NCBI GenBank assembly: GCA_016763045.1
Contig: JAESUN010000038.1
Span: forward strand, 1-6,849
Length of the DNA: 6,849 nt
From: Opitutaceae bacterium
GTDB lineage: Bacteria > Verrucomicrobiota > Verrucomicrobiia > Opitutales > Opitutaceae
Reading direction: 5' to 3'
In this document: positions 1 through 5,702 of the stretch, one piece after another
Layout of the letters: each line of letters begins with the position of its first letter
How positions within the stretch are numbered: position 1 is the first letter of the stretch
The notes under the pieces: generated by a model
Told to the model about the DNA's origin: nothing
Database searches by the model: none
What the model saw: the letters and a program-made list of their open reading frames with translations, nothing else
Made by a program: the position numbers and the translations under genes

Positions 1-715
1 CAGGGTTGATCGCCGCATCAGTTTGGATAAAACGCAAATAGCCAATGGCACGTGTCTTTGAGGAAACAATTCCTTGACTAACAGATCGTTCAAGACCCAA
101 CGGATTTCCTATCGTAAAAACAAGAGACCCAACTCCGATACCATCACCCTTTGCTAAAACAACCGATTCGATCGCAATCGATTTCAAATCCTCATCATCG
201 ATCTTTAACAGAGCCAGATCCCTGACAGGGTGCAGGGCAATAATCCGAACCTTCTTCAATTCCCGGCGTTCGTATCCTTCTTCTGTTTTATTAAAAATGC
301 TAACAGTGATATCAGTTTCTCGCTCGATCACATGATAGTTCGTGATCAAATATCCTTGATCATTGATAAAAAAACCACTCCCCAGTCCACTCGGGGTTTT
401 AACCATAAGAACCGAATCTCCGATTTGCTTCACTAATTCATCGACCGGAGCTGCCGACAACCGACCCGTCATATATAAATCAAAAATATTCTTCCCATCT
501 TCACTACCAGGCGAAGAAACCTGCTCGATCGATAAGACATTCTTTTTCGGCACTTTGATGACATCAAAACCTAAATCAAGGATCACATATTCGTTATCTT
601 TTTTGAGGATTTCACCCACAATTTCCGTCCCATTATCCAATTTAAGCCTATCAAAACCCAAGCCCCACAAAGAAGCAGGGAGCAAAACTAACATCCAAAA
701 GAAAATCGTTCTCAT
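1..715 (-). CDS. HtrA/Deg-like trypsin-fold serine protease (S1C), N-terminal part, cut by window edge
   Basis: The frame starts at ATG 715 and stays open for 238 codons to the left edge. Seen in the translation: a signal peptide (residues 1-18, hydrophobic run FFWMLVLLPASLWG), a short beta-rich segment (about 22-65, with LDNGTEIVGEIL and VPKKNVLSIE), then a trypsin-like domain from about 92. That domain shows GLGSGFFINDQGYLITNYHV with the likely catalytic His128, RDLALLKI with the likely catalytic Asp166, and GNPLGLERSVSQGIVSS. The last residues, IQTDAAINP, are the usual lead into GNSGGP, so the catalytic Ser lies just beyond the window; its absence is an edge effect. Known for the family: S1C proteases act in the periplasm or envelope on misfolded proteins, often with PDZ domains after the protease domain, which cannot be checked here. 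The start is supported by AGAGGTG at 721-727, 5 bases from the ATG, and by the 4-base overlap with the upstream gene's stop codon. The substrate is unknown. Confidence 0.9.
   Translation of the reverse strand, partial: MRTIFFWMLVLLPASLWGLGFDRLKLDNGTEIVGEILKKDNEYVILDLGFDVIKVPKKNVLSIEQVSSPGSEDGKNIFDLYMTGRLSAAPVDELVKQIGDSVLMVKTPSGLGSGFFINDQGYLITNYHVIERETDITVSIFNKTEEGYERRELKKVRIIALHPVRDLALLKIDDEDLKSIAIESVVLAKGDGIGVGSLVFTIGNPLGLERSVSQGIVSSKTRAIGYLRFIQTDAAINP
712..715 (-). other. ATGA stop/start overlap coupling the VCBS gene to the protease gene
   Basis: On the minus strand the bases 715 to 712 read ATGA. ATG opens the protease and TGA (714-712) closes the upstream FG-GAP/VCBS gene. The protease ribosome binding site (AGAGGTG, 721-727) lies inside the last codons of the upstream gene. 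This arrangement is typical of operon genes with translational coupling. Coupling itself is inferred. Confidence 0.9.
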
Positions 716-2868
716 TTCTGCACCTCTTTCGCCAAATAAATAACTATTCTATCATGACTGGCCATGATCAAATCCTGGGCCAAATCACCATCTATGTCAA
801 AAGCCAGCATCCTATAAGGGTTGGCTCCACCCGTATTCCCCATATTTTGCCCATACGGATATTTAGAATCATCAAAGACTTTCCAGGAAATCATTTCCTC
901 ATAAGTATCGTTGATTTTCGAATACACAATAATACTACGTTCTCCATAATCAACCGCAGCGACTTCGTCAATTCCATCTCCATCGATATCAACAATAAAA
1001 ATATTTCCGATCGTTTTCTTTTCAAAGCCTCTTCCGACATTCTTATTTGGATCAAGCCGGTCTGATAAAATCAATTTCGGAGAACTCCCCTCAGAAGGGA
1101 CGTTGATGTAATTACTACCCATCAGGGTAAACCCAAGCACAGGGTCTCGACGAATGCTTAAGGCAAAAGGAATCTGTATACGCTCCACCGTTCTAAAAAT
1201 ACCAGACTCATCCATTTCCATTCGATGCAAATGCCTCCCACTCTTTTCCAGCGCATAAGCTCTCTGGTCATCAAGCGGAACGAATGAAACGATAGAGTAA
1301 TCCCCTTCCAACATGATTTGATCCGTCACCTGAGCAGATTGGTCCAGCTTTTGAACAAACCCATCATTAGTCAGATAAAGAGCTCCATTAAAACAGTCTA
1401 TTTTTCCGAGAGCAGAACTTTTCAAACGAGTAGGGATTATAACCGTTTTCCCTTCTACTAAAGAACAAAGCTCAATCGTTTTCGAGAATTTTTTCTTCAC
1501 CAGCAAATGTTCATCTCCCAACCAGAGACATGTTTCATAAGTGCCCTCGATTCCGGGAAATTCGACACGCTCCATTTGAGAGGCATTTTTATTCAGAATA
1601 CTCAGAACCAATTGCTTACCCTCCTGACGGACCCACCAAGTATCTTCACCAAGCTGGTTCATTGCTAGGATTTTTGATTTTTTCAGATCTTTAATAGACT
1701 CTTCGAAAGGTGTGGGGAAAGAGAATCGGCCAAGCTCTGGATCCCATTCACTGCGATAAAGAAAACTCTCTCCTTCGACCCAAAACAAAAGAGAATGACC
1801 GGCATCATGGACAGCTGCCAGACTCTTCACCTTCTGCAAAACAGGATATGCCTTCCGAAAACGCCAAAAACCACCTTCTTGCACATACAAATTGATCACG
1901 GGTTTATTGCGCTCGAGCTCAATGATCGCTTTCTTTCCTTCAAGTAACAGAGAGGCCCATTTTCCTGGAACCAACTGACTCAGCGGAAGCAGATTTTCCT
2001 GCCCAAACAAAGAGTCCTCTCCTTTTCCCTGTTTGTAGTAGCTGATAGAGTCCTCCTGCCCAACACCCAATACTACTATTTCTGGACCCTTGGGGGATCG
2101 TTTTAGATTCACGACCGTTGCCGTCGAAATATCCTCTGATAAACTAACTGCTGGACGAAAAGTCCTTCCTTCCGCCTCATACCAACGCAGCGGAGAAACA
2201 GACCCATCCACACTCTCGACCAAATCTAAATCTCCATCAGAATCCAGATCGGTAAACCACCAACTTTTCCGTCCAAGATTCTTCTCTCTGGGCTGCAACC
2301 ACTCAACAACACCCTCCTTATCATACTCTATCACTTGTATGCCATTTCTAGAACTGACAAAAACCTCTATCTTCCCTTCAGCTTTACGAATTAAAAGAGG
2401 ATTATTCGTGGTTAAATCAGCATTCGAAAGCTCCCATTCTCTGACGGGACGCCAGCTATCTCCCTTTTTTTGCAATACAATCAATTTCCGAGGATTACTT
2501 TGGATCACAAAAATTTCATCTATGCCATCCTCGTTCACATCAAATACATTGGCCCACAAAGGAAGGCGGGGAAGTGATATTTCTACTTTTGAAAAATCTT
2601 CCGCCATAGGGAGATAGTTTGGGTTTTCAAAATTGACCAGCCCTGTTCGCCCTTCAGGGTATCCTGTGTACGTATAAAGCTCTAGACGGGAAAAACGAGT
2701 CTTCACGACAAGAAGAGATTGCTGATGTTCATCGCCCAATTGAATCGACACCATCTTGAACGCTCCATTCTGAGCCTTAATCACTCTCAGTCCCTCCCAT
2801 CCTTGAAAAGCATTCAAGGATATCGTTATCCCCCCAAAGAAAAACATCAATATCGTGAAAAACCTCAT
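712..2868 (-). CDS. Secreted FG-GAP/VCBS-repeat beta-propeller-like protein
   Basis: The product has 718 residues with a signal peptide at 1-20 (hydrophobic FFTILMFFFGGITISL, likely cleavage after LNA), so it should be exported. Four aspartate-rich, calcium-loop-like FG-GAP/VCBS motifs are visible: DVNEDGIDEIFVI (110-122), DLDSDGDLDLVE (207-218), DIDGDGIDEVAAVD (627-640) and a weaker DIDGDLAQDLIMA (691-703). Each is followed by a hydrophobic strand, as in integrin-type propeller blades. The middle, about 250-600, has repeated beta-strand-like stretches but no clear Asp loops. No C-terminal sorting signal, transmembrane helix or enzymatic motif was seen. Known for the family: such repeats form calcium-binding propellers used for binding proteins or polysaccharides. 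The exact role here is unknown. The start is supported by a strong Shine-Dalgarno (AAGGGAAG, 2872-2879). The gene overlaps the downstream protease by 4 bases, pointing to a shared envelope or extracellular function. Confidence 0.85.
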   Translation of the reverse strand: MRFFTILMFFFGGITISLNAFQGWEGLRVIKAQNGAFKMVSIQLGDEHQQSLLVVKTRFSRLELYTYTGYPEGRTGLVNFENPNYLPMAEDFSKVEISLPRLPLWANVFDVNEDGIDEIFVIQSNPRKLIVLQKKGDSWRPVREWELSNADLTTNNPLLIRKAEGKIEVFVSSRNGIQVIEYDKEGVVEWLQPREKNLGRKSWWFTDLDSDGDLDLVESVDGSVSPLRWYEAEGRTFRPAVSLSEDISTATVVNLKRSPKGPEIVVLGVGQEDSISYYKQGKGEDSLFGQENLLPLSQLVPGKWASLLLEGKKAIIELERNKPVINLYVQEGGFWRFRKAYPVLQKVKSLAAVHDAGHSLLFWVEGESFLYRSEWDPELGRFSFPTPFEESIKDLKKSKILAMNQLGEDTWWVRQEGKQLVLSILNKNASQMERVEFPGIEGTYETCLWLGDEHLLVKKKFSKTIELCSLVEGKTVIIPTRLKSSALGKIDCFNGALYLTNDGFVQKLDQSAQVTDQIMLEGDYSIVSFVPLDDQRAYALEKSGRHLHRMEMDESGIFRTVERIQIPFALSIRRDPVLGFTLMGSNYINVPSEGSSPKLILSDRLDPNKNVGRGFEKKTIGNIFIVDIDGDGIDEVAAVDYGERSIIVYSKINDTYEEMISWKVFDDSKYPYGQNMGNTGGANPYRMLAFDIDGDLAQDLIMASHDRIVIYLAKEVQK

Positions 2869-2948
2869 AAACTTCCCTTAAATATTACACTCATAGGTGA
2901 TTCTTAAAATCGCCAGGACTGACCTCAAAGCAATCCTGAAATCAGAAA
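2869..2948. other. 80-bp spacer between the mutarotase-like gene and the VCBS gene
   Basis: The spacer holds the VCBS ribosome binding site at its left end. A weak 5-bp inverted repeat (CAGGA 2914-2918, TCCTG 2934-2938, 15-base loop) is followed on the minus strand by a short ATTTTAA stretch. The stem is too short and the loop too long for a convincing intrinsic terminator, so read-through from the upstream gene is likely. No clear -35/-10 pair was seen. Confidence 0.4.
2872..2879 (-). promoter_or_regulatory. Ribosome binding site of the VCBS-repeat gene
   Basis: The minus strand reads AAGGGAAG, three bases before ATG 2868, with the AGGGA core 5 bases from the start. It fixes this Met as the start, which also gives a complete signal peptide. 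Confidence 0.7.
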
Positions 2949-4094
2949 CTATCTCAAATCCCCTCCTGACAAAAAGCTCCAATCAACTGCGGCCCTCACT
3001 TCCTTACCTGTTGTCGAAACAAAAGTTACTTCTCCCTGGCTAAAGTGGAGGTCCTTCACTTGCTCAAATCCTTCCGGAATCCTGATCGCTCCTTGAATAA
3101 AATGGATCGCAGTCGGTTGCGTATCCGAAAACTGAACCGCGGTCGAAAACCCCGCTTTGTTTATTTCATTGGAAGCACATGACGATGCCGTACCCTCAGC
3201 AAAATAAGAGCAAGTTTCTTCCAGACCCAAACAGCGGTTTCGAGCGCTCCAAGGAGCCCCATGTCGACCCTTATTGGAAATCCAGAAAACAGTGGAAGGC
3301 AAGAGGGCCGCATCCTTGAGAGAAAACCATAGATACCCCTCCTTCTGACACGTCGCAGTTGTCCAGGCCGGTTTATCACCAGAGACCTTCTGGATCTGGA
3401 TCAAGTCCGTAAACCCCTCTCGTTGAGGGAAAGCACTACAATCGGCCGCTGGCTGGTCGGCCTCCAACATCGGGACCTCACTGATATCTGTAAATTTTGC
3501 CTTAATGGCCAGAGACTGAAATTCGCCTTTCTTAGGATCTCCAAAAGGCACTGGATTGGTCATACCCCAATCAAATGAACTCACAGTGATCTTCAGAGAA
3601 GCTTCCTCTTCAGGGACTCGCAACGTGCAGTGATGCCCTAAGGGCATCTGGCCTGAATAACCCTCCAAAAAATGGCTTGAGTAAATAACATTCTGACCCT
3701 CCACCAATGAAATTTTTTTAGTGATTTTTCCTTTCCGAATTTTTGTCTCCAGCCCAAGCGTAAGTGTTTTAATCGCCCCCTCTGTCTCGCAACTCTCCAA
3801 TTGCCACTTGCTCGAAGCGGCCTCGCCATGGGTTAAAAGCTTCCCCTCTTCGCACCCTTCGGAATTACTACCAAACGGAAGACAAAAGAAATCCCCTCGA
3901 AGCGGGACCAAGACAGGTTCCTCCAAGTCCTCGAGCCCTTCACTCTGCCAAGGACTAAGATAATAAGGCTGTATAGGAGCTCCACCTTTCGCCTCAAATT
4001 CGACCGGGGCCATATGCCCTCCATTCTCAGTTACAAACAAACGCACAGTGTCCGACGATAGTGACCACCCTTTTTGTGAATACTTAACTTCCAT
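2949..4094 (-). CDS. Uncharacterised galactose-mutarotase-like (aldose 1-epimerase superfamily) protein
   Basis: No specific function is recognised. From ATG 4094 the product has 381 residues and no signal peptide or membrane segment, so it should be cytoplasmic. The frame also holds an ATG at 4124 (391 residues), but only the 4094 start has a good Shine-Dalgarno (TAAGG, 4101-4105, 6 bases away). Numbering from 4124, features that suggest the mutarotase-like beta-sandwich are an early ENGGHMAPVEF (33-43), LRGDFFCLPFGSN (75-87), THGEAA (98-103), GHHCTLRVPEEE (163-174) and RHGAPWSARNRCLGLEE (287-303). In GalM-type epimerases a central His and a late Glu in a GxxLE-like setting are catalytic. 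His164 or His165 and Glu302 are candidates by position only. Nine cysteines are present. The fold assignment is an inference from motif spacing. Alternatives are another sugar-binding beta-sandwich or a non-enzymatic homologue. The gene lies 80 bp upstream of the VCBS gene on the same strand, so it may share its transcript. Confidence 0.6.
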   Translation of the reverse strand: MEVKYSQKGWSLSSDTVRLFVTENGGHMAPVEFEAKGGAPIQPYYLSPWQSEGLEDLEEPVLVPLRGDFFCLPFGSNSEGCEEGKLLTHGEAASSKWQLESCETEGAIKTLTLGLETKIRKGKITKKISLVEGQNVIYSSHFLEGYSGQMPLGHHCTLRVPEEEASLKITVSSFDWGMTNPVPFGDPKKGEFQSLAIKAKFTDISEVPMLEADQPAADCSAFPQREGFTDLIQIQKVSGDKPAWTTATCQKEGYLWFSLKDAALLPSTVFWISNKGRHGAPWSARNRCLGLEETCSYFAEGTASSCASNEINKAGFSTAVQFSDTQPTAIHFIQGAIRIPEGFEQVKDLHFSQGEVTFVSTTGKEVRAAVDWSFLSGGDLR

Positions 4095-4239
4095 AGAATG
4101 CCTTACTTCTATCCGGCGAATCATATTCGGCGCAACAGAAATAGGGTCCGTGAGGACATGAAAAACTCGCCTATCATCTGGAAACTAGAGCTCGCAGAAA
4201 TCCAGAATCGAATCATCCGCATTCCCTGATGTCAGTTCC
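4095..4239. other. 145-bp spacer between the P450 and mutarotase-like genes
   Basis: An imperfect candidate terminator is visible: a perfect 6-bp inverted repeat, TCTGGA (4177-4182) and TCCAGA (4201-4206), with an 18-base loop, followed on the minus strand after about 11 bases by five T (4165-4161). The long loop and the gap before the T run make it weak. It leaves open whether the P450 transcript ends here. No clear promoter for the mutarotase-like gene could be named, although the length would allow one. Confidence 0.3.
4101..4105 (-). promoter_or_regulatory. Ribosome binding site deciding the start of the mutarotase-like gene
   Basis: The minus strand reads TAAGG followed by CATTCT and ATG 4094. 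The longer in-frame start at 4124 is preceded by TTGCGCCGAAT, which has no Shine-Dalgarno match. This supports the shorter 381-residue protein. Confidence 0.55.
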
Positions 4240-5484
4240 TCATGGATCAAAGGTAATCACCACTTCCTTTGGCCCTCTTAAAAAGCCATAGTCCCATTCA
4301 ACGTCCTTTTCTGCCAGCCGGTATTGAGGCGCTCGTTCTAAAAGCGTTCGTATCACTATCGCCATTTCCAAACGAGCCAGATGAGATCCCAAGCAAATAT
4401 GCGCCCCGTATCCAAAGGCTAAATGCTTATTCAGTTTGCGTGACAATTCAAAGTTTTCAGCGTCTTCGAAAGCCTCGGGATCCCGATTAGCAGCCGCCAA
4501 CATCAGCAGCACTGTCTGGCCTTTTTTGATTCGTTTTCCGCGCAAGACAACATCTTCCTTACAGACTCGTTGATCTCGGTGAAAAGGACCGCAGAAACGT
4601 AGGAACTCTTCCACCGCGACCATCATCCCATCCGGATTCTCAACCAATTGAGCTCTCTGCTCCGGATGGCGCTCCAGTTCCAGAATAGTCGTCGCCATCA
4701 AACGTGTTGTGGTCTCATGCCCGCCGATCAGAATCGTCACCGACGTTGATAAAATTTCCTCTTCAGTGAGCCTGTTGCCATCCTCTTCAGCCTCAACCAT
4801 AAGGGTCAGGACATCATCCTTTGGATTTACCCGACGATCCGCGACCGCCACCTTTATATATTCACGCATTTCGAGCAATTTTGTTTGCGAACGCAAACAC
4901 ACTCCCAAGCTCGGCTGCGCTTGTTGCATGAACTCAACAATCCCAGTGGACCACTTGGTAAAAAGACCCGTATCCTCCGGAGGCACGCCAAAAACTTCGG
5001 CAATCACTTTCACTGGCAGCGGGAAAGCCAATTCTTCAACCACGCGCAAGCAATCACCTGCCTGTTTCTCGTCCAGCAGCTCACTCACGTAGGATACAAT
5101 ACGATCCTCCAGTTTCTTAATCGTCGATGGCCTGAACACGCTATGCAAAATTTTGCGCATGCGGGTATGATCCGGCGGATCCACATTGATCAGTCCGCCC
5201 GAGTAGTGAGCGATGAGAGGAGTTAGTTGCGTTAGTTCCTCCGCAGAAAAATACGTGTCGAACAATCCTGTTATCCGGCCTCGGTTCGAAAAGTTCTTAA
5301 AATCACTCAAGCATTCACGCACATCATCATAACGTGTCAGGATCCAGCAATTCCATTTATCAGACCAATGGACAGGGTCATTGCGTCGTAAAGCCGCATA
5401 AAAAGGATACGGATCGCGAGCAAAACCAGGAGAAATAATCGCGTTTCCAGCCCTCTCAAATTCGTCCATATTCAAATTCTCCAT
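4240..5484 (-). CDS. Cytochrome P450 (soluble bacterial type)
   Basis: The product is a 414-residue haem-thiolate monooxygenase, the usual size for soluble bacterial P450s and without a membrane anchor. All core motifs are intact: C-helix DPPDHTRMR (102-110, His106 and Arg110 as expected haem propionate contacts), I-helix oxygen-activation motif GGHETT (254-259, acid-alcohol pair Glu257/Thr258), K-helix ExxR (Glu293, Arg296), NRDPEAFEDAENF (333-345), and the haem loop FGYGAHICLG (357-366) with the cysteine ligand Cys364. It should therefore be active. The substrate cannot be read from the sequence. Known for the family: such enzymes hydroxylate small hydrophobic compounds and take electrons from a ferredoxin and its reductase. 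Neither is in the window. Start: ATG 5484 has a modest AGG 8 bases upstream. ATG 5469 (residue 6) has GGAG 9 bases upstream and is a real alternative. The gene diverges from the FAD oxidase and lies 145 bp upstream of the mutarotase-like gene. Confidence 0.95.
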   Translation of the reverse strand: MENLNMDEFERAGNAIISPGFARDPYPFYAALRRNDPVHWSDKWNCWILTRYDDVRECLSDFKNFSNRGRITGLFDTYFSAEELTQLTPLIAHYSGGLINVDPPDHTRMRKILHSVFRPSTIKKLEDRIVSYVSELLDEKQAGDCLRVVEELAFPLPVKVIAEVFGVPPEDTGLFTKWSTGIVEFMQQAQPSLGVCLRSQTKLLEMREYIKVAVADRRVNPKDDVLTLMVEAEEDGNRLTEEEILSTSVTILIGGHETTTRLMATTILELERHPEQRAQLVENPDGMMVAVEEFLRFCGPFHRDQRVCKEDVVLRGKRIKKGQTVLLMLAAANRDPEAFEDAENFELSRKLNKHLAFGYGAHICLGSHLARLEMAIVIRTLLERAPQYRLAEKDVEWDYGFLRGPKEVVITFDP

Positions 5485-5702
5485 GCAAAAAACCTATCAA
5501 CATTGATCATAATCCCACAACAGTATTTTACCCTAAATAAGATCGACCAAGACAAACGCGCTGTTCACCGAGAGAATACAGGATAAACGTTCAAAGGTAC
5601 TGGGCGAAACAAACACTTTAAGCGCAATCGAAATAGAGCCCTTACCACATATTGCGGTTTACTAAATGAATGGAATGCGAAAACCTATCTCCTAGACTAT
5701 TC
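5485..5702. promoter_or_regulatory. 218-bp divergent intergenic control region
   Basis: This spacer must hold the promoters of both the P450 (minus) and the FAD oxidase (plus). For the P450 a weak candidate is TTGTCT with TAAAAT (5530-5525) on the minus strand, at a long 19-base spacing. A second possible -10, TATGAT, lies at 5511-5506 but has no good -35. A 12-bp dyad, ATCAA-CA-TTGAT (5496-5507), sits just upstream of the P450 ribosome binding region and could be an operator or chance. For the plus strand no convincing -35/-10 pair was seen, and no strong Shine-Dalgarno precedes ATG 5703. Only the divergent layout is solid; the sites are tentative. Confidence 0.4.
5496..5507. repeat. Short inverted repeat upstream of the P450 start, possible operator
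   Basis: The sequence ATCAACATTGAT has 5-base arms (ATCAA/TTGAT) around a 2-base centre. It lies 12 bases upstream of ATG 5484 and overlaps a possible -10 hexamer. A bound regulator there would block P450 expression, but a dyad this short arises often by chance. Confidence 0.2.

Noticed and set aside
1..715. Apparent loss of the catalytic serine in the protease
   Set aside because: The frame stops at the window edge right after TDAAINP, just before where GNSGGP is expected, so this is truncation by the window and not a dead enzyme.
363..743. Open frame of 126 codons on the plus strand
   Set aside because: It is antisense to the protease, whose His and Asp catalytic motifs fix the real strand.
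754..1065. Open frame of 103 codons on the plus strand
   Set aside because: It lies wholly antisense to the VCBS gene, whose calcium-loop motifs prove the minus-strand frame; its translation has no domain-like pattern.
2090..2617. Open frame of 175 codons on the plus strand
   Set aside because: It is antisense to the VCBS gene and is serine-rich, low-information shadow sequence.
4177..4206. Inverted repeat TCTGGA/TCCAGA as a P450 terminator
   Set aside because: The 18-base loop and the 11-base gap before the T run do not fit an intrinsic terminator well; it is mentioned only in the spacer entry.
4709..5226. Two overlapping open frames on the plus strand inside the P450 gene
   Set aside because: The P450 core motifs are on the minus strand; these frames are shadows without recognisable features.
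5666..5695. Nine-codon frame (MNGMRKPIS) ending 7 bases before the FAD oxidase start, considered as a leader peptide
   Set aside because: It has no good ribosome binding site and no codon pattern typical of attenuators; such short frames are common by chance.
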